NCBI GenBank assembly: GCA_963810555.1
Contig: CAWENX010000019.1
Location: 62,001-126,000, forward strand
Source of the DNA: G963677325 sp963810555
Lineage (GTDB): Bacteria > Bacteroidota > Bacteroidia > Bacteroidales > Prolixibacteraceae
Length of the DNA stretch: 64,000 nt
Direction of reading: 5' to 3'
Position numbers and translations under genes: made by a program. The notes beneath the pieces are model-generated. The model did not search any database and was not told the origin of the DNA. It saw only the letters and a program-made list of their open reading frames with translations. Below are positions 1-9,647 of this stretch, in pieces. Numbering within the stretch: position 1 is the stretch's first letter; every line of letters starts with the position of its first letter.

Positions 1-245
1 GAGATGATGATTAATCCTCCCATTGTCGGTGTCCCTTTTTTCTGAAGCTGCCCCTCAAGACCTAAATCCCGGATCTCCTCGCCGATTTGCTGAAGTTGCA
101 ACATACGGATTACTTTTTTCCCGATTAGCGTTGAAAACAGTAAGGCTGTTACCACTGCCAGAGACGACCTGAATGAGATGTAATCAAACAATCGCGCTCC
201 GGGAAAATCCAGGGACTGCAAATATTTAAAAAGATAAATCAGCAT
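1..245 (-). CDS. mraY: Phospho-N-acetylmuramoyl-pentapeptide-transferase, N-terminal part
   Basis: First 81 codons of the integral membrane enzyme that transfers phospho-MurNAc-pentapeptide to undecaprenyl phosphate, giving lipid I. Reading on the minus strand starts at the ATG at 243-245 and opens MLIYLFKYLQSLDFPGA; a hydrophobic helix follows at about residues 27-43, and the family's Pro-Thr-Met-Gly-Gly stretch appears just before the window edge. The gene starts 5 bp after the murE stop, so it belongs to the same dcw operon. The rest of the protein lies outside the window. Confidence 0.9.
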   Translation of the reverse strand, partial: MLIYLFKYLQSLDFPGARLFDYISFRSSLAVVTALLFSTLIGKKVIRMLQLQQIGEEIRDLGLEGQLQKKGTPTMGGLIII

Positions 246-250
246 TTCAT

Positions 251-1714
251 TTAATTTTCTTTCATCTGGTTGAATATTTCGCTTACTATCTCCCTATCAT
301 CAAAATGATATTTAATTCCTTTTATTTCCTGATAATTTTCATGGCCTTTCCCTGCAATTAAGATTATATCACCTGGTTTTGCCATTAAACAGGCCGTCCT
401 TATTGCCTCTTTACGATTAGTAATTGAAATCACTTTTGATTGTTTTTCAATAGGAACACCTTTATACATCTCTTCTATGATAGAATCGGGATCTTCAGAT
501 CGCGGATTATCCGATGTAAGGATTACCCTGTCGCTTGCCAAAACGGCTTCCAGGGCCATCTCAGGTCTTTTTGTCCTGTCCCTGTCTCCTCCTGCCCCGA
601 TAATTGTAATAAGCGTCTCATTCCCGGTTCTGACTTCGTTTATTCCTGATAATACATTTTTAATTGCATCGGGCGTGTGAGCATAATCAACAATAGCAAA
701 AACTCCCATGGGCGATCTGAAAACTTCAAATCTCCCGTCAACAGGTTTCAACAAACTCAGGATTCTGAGCGCTTCCTCTTTATCAGCACCTGTTAATACC
801 GATGCTCCATACACAGCAACAAGATTATAGGCATTGAAATTCCCCACAAAGTGAGTCCAGACCTCTGAGCCGTTAATGTTGATCAGCATTCCATCGAGAT
901 GACTTTCAAGTACTTTTACCTTAAAATCGGCCAGAGATTTTGACGAATAACTATATTTCTGCGCTGCAGTATTTTGAAGCATTATCATCCCGTTCTTATC
1001 GTCAACATTGGTCAAAGCAAATGCAGAATCAGACAGTTGATCGAAAAATTTCTTCTTCGCATCCCTGTAGGCACTGAATGTTTTGTGATAATCAAGATGA
1101 TCATGCGTGAGATTAGTAAACACTCCTCCCCAAAACCTTATTCCCGAAATTCTGTCCTGCGCTATAGCGTGTGAACTGACCTCCATAAAACAATATTCGC
1201 AGCCTTCATTAACCATCTTTGACATAAGCTCCTGTATTTGCAATGGATCAGGAGTTGTATGAGTTGCAGGAAATGGTTGATTGTCCACATAATTACAAAC
1301 TGTGGAGATTAATCCTGCTTTATGCCCTAGTTCTCTGAATAACCTGTATAACAGAGTGGCGGTTGTTGTCTTCCCGTTGGTCCCTGTGACTCCGATTACC
1401 TTCATTTTTTCGGAGGGATTATGGTAATATCCCGATGCAATTTGCCCTAATATTTGTGATGAATTATTACAGATTATCCATGTTAAATCGGAATCAGGAT
1501 TATCGGGAAGGTGCTCGCATAAAATGACTCCGGCGCCATTTTCAATAGCAGAAGGGATAAACTTATGGCCATCGGCATTGGTTCCGGGAATGGCTGCAAA
1601 AAGATAACCTTTGCTTATCTTTCTGGAGTCGAAAGCAATTCCTTCAATTTTAAGGTCTGTATTGCCTTTTATGGTTATTCCCTCTATTTTATTTATTAAT
1701 TCTGATAGCTTCAT
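251..1714 (-). CDS. murE: UDP-MurNAc-L-Ala-D-Glu:meso-diaminopimelate ligase
   Basis: Cytoplasmic Mur ligase that adds the third amino acid to the peptidoglycan stem peptide using ATP. The 487-residue length is normal. Visible motifs are the ATP loop GTNGKTT at residues 111-117, the substrate motif HTTPDPLQIQ, and DNPR followed by SEDP in the C-terminal domain; DNPR is the signature of enzymes that use meso-diaminopimelate rather than lysine. It lies between ftsI (6 bp upstream) and mraY (5 bp downstream), the standard order in the division and cell wall cluster, and is presumably co-transcribed from upstream of mraZ. Confidence 0.97.
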   Translation of the reverse strand: MKLSELINKIEGITIKGNTDLKIEGIAFDSRKISKGYLFAAIPGTNADGHKFIPSAIENGAGVILCEHLPDNPDSDLTWIICNNSSQILGQIASGYYHNPSEKMKVIGVTGTNGKTTTATLLYRLFRELGHKAGLISTVCNYVDNQPFPATHTTPDPLQIQELMSKMVNEGCEYCFMEVSSHAIAQDRISGIRFWGGVFTNLTHDHLDYHKTFSAYRDAKKKFFDQLSDSAFALTNVDDKNGMIMLQNTAAQKYSYSSKSLADFKVKVLESHLDGMLININGSEVWTHFVGNFNAYNLVAVYGASVLTGADKEEALRILSLLKPVDGRFEVFRSPMGVFAIVDYAHTPDAIKNVLSGINEVRTGNETLITIIGAGGDRDRTKRPEMALEAVLASDRVILTSDNPRSEDPDSIIEEMYKGVPIEKQSKVISITNRKEAIRTACLMAKPGDIILIAGKGHENYQEIKGIKYHFDDREIVSEIFNQMKEN

Positions 1715-1720
1715 AACATT

Positions 1721-3853
1721 TCAACTTAACCTGATGACAATATTCTGTCCCCTCTGAAATTTGGTCCCTGCTTTAATAGACTGAAATCTCACTTTTCCTC
1801 TCCCGTTGATCGTAACCCTTAATCCGCTGTTTTCAAGCAAATAGACTGCATCTGTAGCGCCCATACCCTTTACATCCGGTACTAATCCCACCTGAATTTC
1901 ACGATTTTTTAAAGAAAGGCCATCTTCATCCGGATCAGCTTCAACCCATTCCGATTTATTGAATGCAAATCCATTCAGGATATCCAATTCATCCAAAACA
2001 TTGGCAATATCTTTCTTCCTGCCCGCCGTCAAACCTGGTATTTCATGTTGATTATCTGATTCGGCCATCTCTATTTTGCCCTTTAAGCCTAAATCATATG
2101 CCACCACATAATCTGCCATCTGTCTGAATACAGGACCAGCAACCGAAGCACCATAATAATCACCGCCTTTGGGGCCGTTTATAACAACAATGCATGAATA
2201 TTTCGGATCATCTGCAGGAAAATATCCTACAAATGAAGATTGATAAACTTTTCTCCCTCCATGATTGTAACCCTCTTTTCTGTTTGCCACCTGTGCGGTA
2301 CCTGTTTTCCCCGCTATTTTATATGATCCTGTTTTTAATGCTTTCCCTGTCCCTTTTTCAACTACTCCTTCAAGCATATCATGGGCTTTCCGGATTGTTT
2401 TTGCCGAACAAATTGACCAGATAAGCCTTTCGGTTCCAAATGTTTTACTGACATGCCCGTTTTCAGTGATTGCTTTAACAAGCCGTGGTTTCATCATACA
2501 GCCGCCATTAGCAACCGCATTATAAAAGGTGAGCGTCTGCAAAGGAGTCAATTTCACTTCATACCCAAAAGACATCCATGCCAGGGTAACGCCGGACCAA
2601 AACTTATCACCCGGCTTTCTGATGTATGGTTCTCCCATCCCCTTGATGCCAAGATCAAGTTTTTCATCTACCCCCAGCTTCAATAATCTCTTCACGAATG
2701 CTTCTTCATCATCGCCATAACTTTGAGTAATAAGTTTGGCAACTCCTACATTGGAAGATAATTCGAAAGCACCCTTGGCCGTAATTTTTCCATGGCCGCC
2801 GTTTTTATAATCGCTGTCCCGAACAGTCTGCCTTTTGTAAATCCATAATCCATTCCCGGTATCAACAATTGTTGATGTGTCGATTTTTCCGTCCTCCATC
2901 GCCGCCATAAGTGAAGCAAGCTTGAAAGTTGAACCGGGTTCAGAACACCCTGCATTTCCAATGGCATAATTTTGATAACCCCCTATTAATTCTCCTCTGC
3001 CATTCCTGCCAAAATTTGAAATGGCTTTAATGTCCCCGGTTCCAACTTCCATTAAGATGGCAGCGCCGTACTCTGCCCGTGTTCTTTCCATTTGTTTCTT
3101 TAGCAGGTAAGTCAACTGATCCTGCATTTGAACATCAAGGGTTGTGATAATATTATTTCCGTCTGTGGGATCATCCTTGCTGATAATTAACCATCTGCCG
3201 GACATATTTTGTTTTATCGCCATTCCGTCCTCACCACGCAGCTCGTCCTCAAATGCCTCCTCCAATCCAAAAGCGCCGGCGCTTTTATTATCCCCATCAA
3301 CAATTCCTTTACCTAATTTTCCAAGTGTACGAATGGCAAGGTCCCCGAAAGGATAAATCCTTATATTTTCCTGCTCCGGAATTAGCCCGCCTCTGTTTCT
3401 GCCTCTCCTGAATATTGGAAATTTCTCGACCTTTTTCAGTTCCATGTAACTGATTTTATGCGGCGTGATAAGGTAATACCTCTCTTTGGCTGCATATGCC
3501 CTCCGAAGAGCTGAAGCATAGGACCGGGGTGATCTGTCATGAAAAAATCCCGAAAGAGATAAAGCAAGAGAATCAACTTCTTTATTGAATACTTTGGCAA
3601 CTCCGGGCGCTCTTAAATCCATCCTTAATTCGTAATAAGGGTAAGATGCAGCAAGCGGGCTCCCGTCGGCGGCACAAATATCTCCCCTTCGCGGAGAAAG
3701 CAGAACTTCCTTAACCTCCATCCTTTCAGCCTTTTCACCCCAACCCGATGTATGTTGAATGATAATAATCCGGGCAATGATATAAATGGAAAAAATAAAA
3801 ATAAGTCCATACATCAGGCTGAATTTTGTCAATATGGCTTTTCTGATTTCCAT
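1721..3853 (-). CDS. ftsI: Division-specific class B penicillin-binding protein with PASTA domain
   Basis: Transpeptidase (PBP3/PBP2x type) that crosslinks septal peptidoglycan together with FtsW. The 710-residue protein has an N-terminal signal anchor (about residues 11-34), a dimerisation domain with the RRGDI motif near residue 56, and a transpeptidase domain containing all three active-site motifs: STFK, SSN (in ELSSNVGV) and KTGT (in AGKTGTAQ). A C-terminal region ending in VPDVKGMGATDAVYLLENSG is a PASTA domain, usual in Bacteroidota FtsI. The start codon at 3851-3853 shares its last base with the end of the ftsL stop region, indicating tight translational coupling. Confidence 0.96.
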   Translation of the reverse strand: MEIRKAILTKFSLMYGLIFIFSIYIIARIIIIQHTSGWGEKAERMEVKEVLLSPRRGDICAADGSPLAASYPYYELRMDLRAPGVAKVFNKEVDSLALSLSGFFHDRSPRSYASALRRAYAAKERYYLITPHKISYMELKKVEKFPIFRRGRNRGGLIPEQENIRIYPFGDLAIRTLGKLGKGIVDGDNKSAGAFGLEEAFEDELRGEDGMAIKQNMSGRWLIISKDDPTDGNNIITTLDVQMQDQLTYLLKKQMERTRAEYGAAILMEVGTGDIKAISNFGRNGRGELIGGYQNYAIGNAGCSEPGSTFKLASLMAAMEDGKIDTSTIVDTGNGLWIYKRQTVRDSDYKNGGHGKITAKGAFELSSNVGVAKLITQSYGDDEEAFVKRLLKLGVDEKLDLGIKGMGEPYIRKPGDKFWSGVTLAWMSFGYEVKLTPLQTLTFYNAVANGGCMMKPRLVKAITENGHVSKTFGTERLIWSICSAKTIRKAHDMLEGVVEKGTGKALKTGSYKIAGKTGTAQVANRKEGYNHGGRKVYQSSFVGYFPADDPKYSCIVVINGPKGGDYYGASVAGPVFRQMADYVVAYDLGLKGKIEMAESDNQHEIPGLTAGRKKDIANVLDELDILNGFAFNKSEWVEADPDEDGLSLKNREIQVGLVPDVKGMGATDAVYLLENSGLRVTINGRGKVRFQSIKAGTKFQRGQNIVIRLS

Positions 3854-4197
3854 TATTTCTCTTTCTTAACATATAATTTCCTGGGGGGTTCTTTTGACGT
3901 TTCCAACTGAATTCCGCTCTTTTGAACCTGATCCATAATCTGGGAAGGACGGCTTAATTTCATCAATTCGGCTGCCAATGTGATCGATTCTGAACGCAAT
4001 TCTTTCAGACTATCTTCCAGTGCCGTCATTTCCCGGATAACTTTCTCCGATTTATACCTTACCGATATGTTAGTCAAAAGCATAAGAAAAATGACAAACA
4101 AAAGAATCCTGTTGCGCCTTAGCCAATCGCTTTCCAAAATTCTTCCATTCAGAACCTCCCTGACGGAAACTTTTTTCTTTTTCCCTTCTTTTGCCAT
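3853..4197 (-). CDS. ftsL: FtsL-like division protein
   Basis: A 114-residue bitopic membrane protein: a basic N-terminus, one transmembrane helix (about residues 29-46, ILLFVIFLMLLTNISV) and a periplasmic coiled-coil-like segment rich in Glu, Leu and Lys. Size, topology and position between rsmH and ftsI match FtsL, which holds FtsB and FtsQ in the divisome and activates FtsW/FtsI. Sequence conservation in this family is low, so the assignment rests mainly on gene order. It starts 1 bp after the rsmH stop and abuts ftsI. Confidence 0.8.
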   Translation of the reverse strand: MAKEGKKKKVSVREVLNGRILESDWLRRNRILLFVIFLMLLTNISVRYKSEKVIREMTALEDSLKELRSESITLAAELMKLSRPSQIMDQVQKSGIQLETSKEPPRKLYVKKEK

Positions 4198-4198
4198 T

Positions 4199-5098
4199 TC
4201 AGATCCTTTCAGCTATTCTCAGTTTAGCGCTTCTCCCCCTTGGATTTCGATTAATCTCATCCTCTGTGGGACAAATAATATTCCTGTTTATCAGTTTAAA
4301 AGGTGAAACGGTATTCCCGTAGAAATCCTGTTTTACCTTTCCATCTGCCGTGCCGGAACGCATATAATTTTTCACCAGTCTGTCTTCAAGTGAATGATAA
4401 GATATGACCACAAGACGTCCGCCGCTCTTCAATAAATCAATCGTGCTTTCCAGGAATTCATTTAGCACACCGATTTCATTATTTACCTCAATCCGTAAAG
4501 CCTGAAATACCTGTGCCAGGTATTTTTTTTCAATTTTCTTAAGAATACATGGTTCGATGACTTTTAGAAATTGACTTACAGAATCAATATATCCATTGGA
4601 ACGACCTGAAATAATTGTTTTGGCCAAAAGACGCCAGTTCTTAATTTCACCGTATTCCCTGAATATTTCTCCCAGCTTTGACTGATCATAGTCATTGACT
4701 ACTTTTGCGGCATCCAGCGCTCCGGCCCTGTTCATCCGCATATCAAGCCTGCCTTCAAACCGGAATGAAAATCCCCTCTCTGCCACATCAAAATCATGCG
4801 AGGAAACACCCAGATCCGCAAGGATACCGTCAACTTTCTCAATCCCGTAATATTTCAGAAAGTTTCTTAGATACCTGAAATTATGCCTGACGAAAATGAG
4901 CCGCTCATCCTCAATAAGATTTTTAACTGCATCTTCATCCTGGTCAAAAGCCACCAATCTGCCGTTTCCAAGTTTTTCAAGTATCCTTTGTGAATGACCT
5001 CCCCCCCCATAAGTAACATCAACATAGGTGCCACCAGCCCGGATATTTAACCCTTGAATACTCTCTTCAAGCAATACCGGTTCATGATAACCATCCAT
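4199..5098 (-). CDS. rsmH: 16S rRNA (cytosine1402-N4)-methyltransferase
   Basis: SAM-dependent enzyme, also called MraW, that methylates N4 of C1402 in the ribosomal P site. The 299-residue protein begins MDGYHEPVLLEESI, has the glycine-rich SAM loop DVTYGGGGHSQRIL at about residues 28-41, and the family motifs LADLGVSSHDFD and SYHSLEDRLVKNY. Length is typical. It lies 19 bp after mraZ and 1 bp before ftsL in the dcw operon. Confidence 0.96.
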   Translation of the reverse strand: MDGYHEPVLLEESIQGLNIRAGGTYVDVTYGGGGHSQRILEKLGNGRLVAFDQDEDAVKNLIEDERLIFVRHNFRYLRNFLKYYGIEKVDGILADLGVSSHDFDVAERGFSFRFEGRLDMRMNRAGALDAAKVVNDYDQSKLGEIFREYGEIKNWRLLAKTIISGRSNGYIDSVSQFLKVIEPCILKKIEKKYLAQVFQALRIEVNNEIGVLNEFLESTIDLLKSGGRLVVISYHSLEDRLVKNYMRSGTADGKVKQDFYGNTVSPFKLINRNIICPTEDEINRNPRGRSAKLRIAERI

Positions 5099-5117
5099 AT
5101 GATAAATGTTTTAACCT

Positions 5118-5579
5118 TTAATAATTTTCCATCGGACCTCCGAGAAGCTCTTTATATATTCGTGCATAATCTTCATCACTGAGCCTGGACGCTTTATGCC
5201 GGCCGGGTTCCCATAATCTCATCCTTGATCCCTGCCCTGTAAAGACTGCCTCCTTCTTAATACCTGCATAATCAAGCATTTCACCGGGGATATTTAATCG
5301 TCCGTTTTCAGCCATGCCTACCTTTACAATTTCCTCGTAATACCTTGACAACATTTGGCTGTGAACAGGATTATCCATATTCAGCCTGTTCCGTAAACGC
5401 TCCACTTTAATCTGCCAGGTCGAATAAGGATAAATATTCAGACACTGGTCGTAAACATCTTTTTCAACCACATATACCGTTTCAATGGCTTCTCCCATCT
5501 CCTTTTTAAAGGCTGAAGGAACAACAACACGACCTTTATCGTCGATTGAAACAGGATATATGTTTGAAAACGATATCAT
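5118..5579 (-). CDS. mraZ: Division/cell wall cluster transcriptional repressor MraZ
   Basis: First gene of the dcw operon, 153 residues with two SpoVT-AbrB-like halves; the DKGRVVVPSAFKKEM and ENGRLNIPGEMLDYAGI segments are the two equivalent DNA-binding hairpins (the ExGRxxxP-type motif). In other bacteria MraZ forms a ring and represses its own operon by binding repeats just upstream. The start MISFSNIYPVSIDDKGRV is standard for Bacteroidota. A candidate promoter lies about 160 bp upstream. Confidence 0.95.
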   Translation of the reverse strand: MISFSNIYPVSIDDKGRVVVPSAFKKEMGEAIETVYVVEKDVYDQCLNIYPYSTWQIKVERLRNRLNMDNPVHSQMLSRYYEEIVKVGMAENGRLNIPGEMLDYAGIKKEAVFTGQGSRMRLWEPGRHKASRLSDEDYARIYKELLGGPMENY

Positions 5580-5739
5580 CGAAATGATTAATGAATATTC
5601 TATGTAAAAATACGATTATTCCACTTCATGACAAAACATGACACTTTATTACACTAAATTATTTCTCAACAGATTGTTAATAACTATTCAAACAATTGTT
5701 GATAACTTGAAATAATTGTTCATATCTTTCCTTCCCTTG

Positions 5740-5747
5740 CAAAAGTA
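5740..5747 (-). promoter_or_regulatory. Candidate -7 box of the mraZ operon
   Basis: On the minus strand the bases read TACTTTTG, an exact match to the Bacteroidota -7 consensus TAnnTTTG, about 160 bp upstream of mraZ. No TTTG is found at the right distance for the -33 element, so this rests on one box and position. Confidence 0.4.
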
Positions 5748-6058
5748 ACAATATGCAAGACTACTGTTTTTAAGGAATTATTAAATATTGCAATTCCTTC
5801 ATTTGTCATAATGTAGAAATTTTATTTTAAGGCGTTGTACGGTTGAAAACGTATTAAAAAAGTTGCCGGAGATTGAAAAATGTCGTGACACCTCTTTCCC
5901 ACAATAAAATCCTGATCCTGATTTCTCATAAAATTGAACTTTTCCTGTTGATAATTATCCCTGAAAATCATCCCCGACAAGTTATTAAGTAAGTAATCCT
6001 TCTAAACCTTTTTATTTGACCTTGTCAGTAACAGGACTATATATCCTTCTTAATGTCT

Positions 6059-6146
6059 GTACATTGATTGTACATTGACTGTACTATTTTTGTACAGTCA
6101 ATGTACAGTCAGTGTACAGACAGTGTACAGAAAGTGTACAGAAAAC
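6059..6146. repeat. 11-bp-period quasi-palindromic array A (8 units)
   Basis: Eight consecutive 11-bp units, each beginning GTAC: the first read GTACATTGATT and GTACATTGACT, the later ones GTACAGTCAAT, GTACAGTCAGT and GTACAGAAAGT. Left units are reverse complements of right units, so the array is palindromic around 6087. It is followed by CCCTCTTTGGTATAACG, a box shared with other arrays in this window. It lies upstream of the PlsC-like gene at 6332. Confidence 0.85.
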
Positions 6147-6331
6147 CCCTCTTTGGTATAACGTTTAGGAGACCTTGACAAAGGGAAATCATTGCTTAAC
6201 GAATCTGGTAAAAATGGCTCAACAAACGGCTTAACAAGGTAAAGGGTGGGGTAATTTCTATTTTAAAAATCTATAACTGGTAATACTTTAATTTTATTTT
6301 ACTTTGTTTGATTTTTCAGGATAAGTTTAAA

Positions 6332-7159
6332 ATGGATAATAGCAATCCCGTTCAGGTTATTAAACCAATCGTTTTAAAGGATTTGATAGCCGAAAAAAAT
6401 CCGTCACTGGCTCATAAATTACCAGGATTTATATACCGGATTTTCAATAGAATACTTCATATCAGGGAAGTAAATGAGATCATTAGCAAATATGGACATC
6501 TCAGCGGTATTCCTTTTGTTGAGGCAGTCATCAGATATTTTGACATTAAATGCATTTATAAAGGGATTGAAAGCTTGCCGAAAGAAGGCAGATATATTTT
6601 TGCTTCTAATCATCCTCTCGGGGGATTTGACGGATTGCTGCTTATCACCGGTGTTACAAAACATTTGGGGAAATCTTTATTCCTGGTAAGGGATGAACTC
6701 ACGAAGATTGCTCCTTTAAAAGAATTATTCATCCCCATCAACAAATTTGGAAGTCAGCACCGGTCAGCTACTTTAATTAATGAGGCATATATATCTGATT
6801 CACAAATACTGATTTTCCCTGCAGGACTTGCCTCACGAAAAATAAAAGGACAAATTTTTGATCTTGAATGGCAGAAACACTTCATTCAAAAATCAATTGG
6901 ATATCACAGGGATGTAATTCCGGTACATATTGAAGGGAAAAACTCGGATTTCTTTTATTGGCTGGCTAATTTCAGGAAGTTTACAGGCATCAAAACGAAT
7001 ATAGAGATGTTTCTCCTTCCGGATGAATTATTCAAACATCGCGGAAAAACTTTCACCATTACTTTCGGTAGGCCGATAGACTGGCAAACGTTTGATCATT
7101 CGAAAACACCGGCTGAATGGGCAGATTTTGTTAAGAGAGTTGTTTATAAATTGGATTAG
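6332..7159 (+). CDS. PlsC-type O-acyltransferase, probably of glycine-lipid synthesis
   Basis: Membrane-associated acyltransferase of 275 residues when started at the ATG at 6332 (an upstream TTG at 6308 is in frame but less likely). It has the acyltransferase motif I, HPLGGFD (HxxxxD type), and motif III around IFPAGLASR. The gene 138 bp downstream is a GNAT-type N-acyltransferase. In Bacteroides thetaiotaomicron an adjacent pair of such genes, glsB (N-acyltransferase) and glsA (O-acyltransferase), makes glycine lipids; this would be the glsA counterpart, although the gene order differs. A lysophospholipid acyltransferase is the alternative. Confidence 0.75.
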   Translation: MDNSNPVQVIKPIVLKDLIAEKNPSLAHKLPGFIYRIFNRILHIREVNEIISKYGHLSGIPFVEAVIRYFDIKCIYKGIESLPKEGRYIFASNHPLGGFDGLLLITGVTKHLGKSLFLVRDELTKIAPLKELFIPINKFGSQHRSATLINEAYISDSQILIFPAGLASRKIKGQIFDLEWQKHFIQKSIGYHRDVIPVHIEGKNSDFFYWLANFRKFTGIKTNIEMFLLPDELFKHRGKTFTITFGRPIDWQTFDHSKTPAEWADFVKRVVYKLD

Positions 7160-7296
7160 GATTAAATGATCTAAGGATTTATAGGATTAAAAGACTTTGA
7201 CAAGAGGATCAGGATCAACCTAAAAAATAATTCACTGTTAAAAGATTCCTTCCAATAATTACTAATTTTGAGCGGTCAAATTTTGTATTAAAAAGA

Positions 7297-8268
7297 ATGA
7301 AGGAAATAATTCCTCCGGTTCCCAGAGAACTTATAGAATCAGAACTTACTCCAGATAAATTTCAGCGGAAAACCAATAAAGCGGATAACGAGATATATAT
7401 TCTCACTTATCATGATTCACCAAATATCATGAGAGAAATAGGCCGGTTAAGAGAATTGACCTTCAGGGCAGCCGGCGGAGGGGTTGGGGAAGAGTTGGAT
7501 TTAGACCAATATGATATCACCGATAATTATCCTTATAAGCAGTTGATCGTATGGGATCCTTCACGAAAAGAGATACTTGGCGGTTACCGTTTTATTCATT
7601 GTGCGGGCCTGCCAAGAGATAATAACGGAGAATTACCTTTGGCAACTTCTCATCTCTTTAGTTTTTCTGATAAGTTTGTTGATGAGTATCTTCCTTATGT
7701 AATAGAGCTGGGACGTTCATTTGTTCAGCCTGAATATCAGTCAAGCAAATCGGGTTCGAAGGCTCTTTTTGCACTCGATAACCTTTGGGACGGTCTCGGC
7801 GCCCTTGTGATAGACTATCCTGACATTAAATACTTCTTTGGAAAGGTTACGATGTATACCCGGTATAATCAAAGAGCACGCGACTTGATCCTTCATTTCT
7901 TCGGTAAATATTTCTCCGATCCCGAAGGCCTTGTAATTCCTAAAAAACCTATGCCTTATTCACCCGATACTGAACATTACGAAGAGTTATTTAAGGATAG
8001 AGATTATGAAGAAGCTTATAAGATTCTTTCACAGGAGGTCCGGAAATTAGGTGAAAATATTCCTCCACTGATCAATGCTTACATGAGCTTAAGCCCCACA
8101 ATGCGCACATTCGGAACCGTAATAAGTGATGAGTTTGGAGATGTGGAGGAAACCGGGATTATGATTAATATCGAAGATATTTATGATACAAAGGTGGACC
8201 GTCATGTTTCATCTTACCTTGAAGAACTGGCTGATAAACAGGAAAATCCCAAGTTGAGGTTCCAATAA
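7297..8268 (+). CDS. GNAT-family N-acyltransferase (GlsB/OlsB-like)
   Basis: A 323-residue protein of the hemolysin/OlsB-like GNAT group, which uses acyl-ACP to acylate the amino group of an amino acid. Visible features are the ELTFRAAGGGVG segment, GGYRFIHC, and the conserved VIELGRSFVQPEYQS stretch of this family. Together with the PlsC-like gene at 6332 it forms a likely two-step pathway from glycine (or ornithine) and two fatty acids to an aminolipid of the outer membrane. The substrate is inferred from Bacteroides and cannot be read from the sequence. Confidence 0.75.
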   Translation: MKEIIPPVPRELIESELTPDKFQRKTNKADNEIYILTYHDSPNIMREIGRLRELTFRAAGGGVGEELDLDQYDITDNYPYKQLIVWDPSRKEILGGYRFIHCAGLPRDNNGELPLATSHLFSFSDKFVDEYLPYVIELGRSFVQPEYQSSKSGSKALFALDNLWDGLGALVIDYPDIKYFFGKVTMYTRYNQRARDLILHFFGKYFSDPEGLVIPKKPMPYSPDTEHYEELFKDRDYEEAYKILSQEVRKLGENIPPLINAYMSLSPTMRTFGTVISDEFGDVEETGIMINIEDIYDTKVDRHVSSYLEELADKQENPKLRFQ

Positions 8269-8287
8269 ATTAATTCCTGATTCTTTA

Positions 8288-9647
8288 CTAATGCTTAAGA
8301 TTATATTTCTCAATCTTGGCATTGAGTGTAGGTCTCGTAATTTCGAGTATATGAGAAGCTTCAACTTTATTCCAGTTTACCTCGTCAAGGATGCGTTTAA
8401 TATGGTATTTTTCAACATCGGCAAGAGACCTTAACTTTAATATCTCCGAAAATTCAGTAGTTACAGTCGGTTGTCGCTGATTAAGTGTAATGTATTCCTT
8501 TTCAAGAACATCACTTTTCGACATCACAATAGCCTGCAATACAGTATTTTCAAGTTCACGAACGTTTCCTTTCCAGTCATGGTTCTGTAACATCTGTATT
8601 ACTCCGTCACCGATCTTAACTACATTTTTATTGAAACGTTTGTTTAATTTATGGAGAAAATGAATTACGAGATCTCTTATATCGTCTTTGCGTTCCCTTA
8701 AAGGAGGTAAATCGATTGTAAATACTTTCAGCCTGTAATAAAGGTCTTCCCTGAAATTTCCCCTCTTTGATTAATTGTTCAAGATTACGATTAGTGGCAG
8801 TTATAATCCTTGCTTTCATCGGGATGGTTTCTTCACCTCCCACTCTTTCAAATTCGAGTTCCTGTAAGACGCGAAGCAATTTTACCTGGGTGTTGAGCGA
8901 GACTTCAGAAATTTCATCAAGAAAAATAGATCCCTCACCTGCCAACTCAAATTTGCCTTTTTTATCTCTGATAGATCCTGTAAATGATCCCTTGACATGA
9001 CCAAAAAGTTCACTTTCAAGCAAGGTTTCTGTTAAGGCGCTGCAGTTAACTACAACAAGAGGTTTATCGCGTGTAACACCTGAATAATGAATAAGTTTTG
9101 CAATAAGCTCCTTACCTGTACCTGTTTCACCCTGAATAAGAACATTGACTTTGTTAAGAGAAATTCGTCCGATGTTTTTGAAGATTTCTTTCATCTTGGG
9201 TGTTTTCCCAACCAGAATGTTGTCTTCAAGCATATTTTCGCTTGAGACATCTTCATATATCTCTTTTTCCAGGCTGTTACTCAATTTCACTGATTTCAGC
9301 GCTGTTTCAATCGTTATTTTGAGTTGTTCCGGATCAATTGGTTTTTCGAGATAATCAAAAGCTCCTAATTGAATAGATTTAATGGTGAGTACAACATCTC
9401 CGAAAGCTGTAAGTAAAACGACAGGCAAATTTATTTTCATCTTTCGGATTTCTGAGAGCACTTCCAATCCGTCAATCCCGGGCATTTGAAAATCTGTAAT
9501 GACCAAATCAGGATGTTCTTTTCTCACCAAGGCCAGACCAGATTCGCCGTCTTCAGCTTCCATTGTGGAATAGCCCAACTTTTGGAGCATTCCTCTAAGA
9601 AGTTTTCTTATTAAAATGTTGTCGTCAATGATTAATATTTTTTCCAT
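8288..9647 (-). pseudogene. NtrC/AtoC-family sigma-54 response regulator, frameshifted
   Basis: From the start at 9647: receiver domain (residues 1 to about 115, phosphoacceptor Asp in VITDFQMPG), AAA+ domain with Walker A GETGTGKE, a variant GAFTGA loop reading GSFTGS and Walker B FLDE, then a C-terminal Fis-type helix-turn-helix (KVEASHILEITRPTLNAKI). Near 8753 a single extra base shifts the frame inside the family's KFREDLYYRL motif; the first reading stops at 8649 while the rest continues in another frame to 8288. Removing one base restores about 450 residues. No histidine kinase lies nearby. Either real inactivation or a sequencing error. Confidence 0.85.

Larger units (their letters stand above)
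5580..6331. other. Intergenic region between mraZ and the PlsC-like gene
   Basis: A 750-bp stretch between divergently read genes. It holds a candidate mraZ promoter (5740-5747), an isolated GTTGTACGGTT at 5834-5844 that matches the arms of the inverted repeat at 43441/43855, and the 88-bp repeat array at 6059-6146. No coding signal is seen. Confidence 0.7.

Noticed and set aside
2746..2967. Small minus-strand frame inside ftsI, and the many other short frames overlapping large genes.
   Set aside because: They lie in other frames of well-supported genes, have no family signal and no promoter of their own.
6059..6146. Array A as a CRISPR array.
   Set aside because: Units are only 11 bp, adjacent with no spacers, and the two halves are complements. 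No cas gene is in the window.
8288..8593. A separate small Fis-type regulator gene.
   Set aside because: It is the C-terminal helix-turn-helix of the frameshifted NtrC-type regulator: the residues before it continue the AAA+ domain in the same frame.
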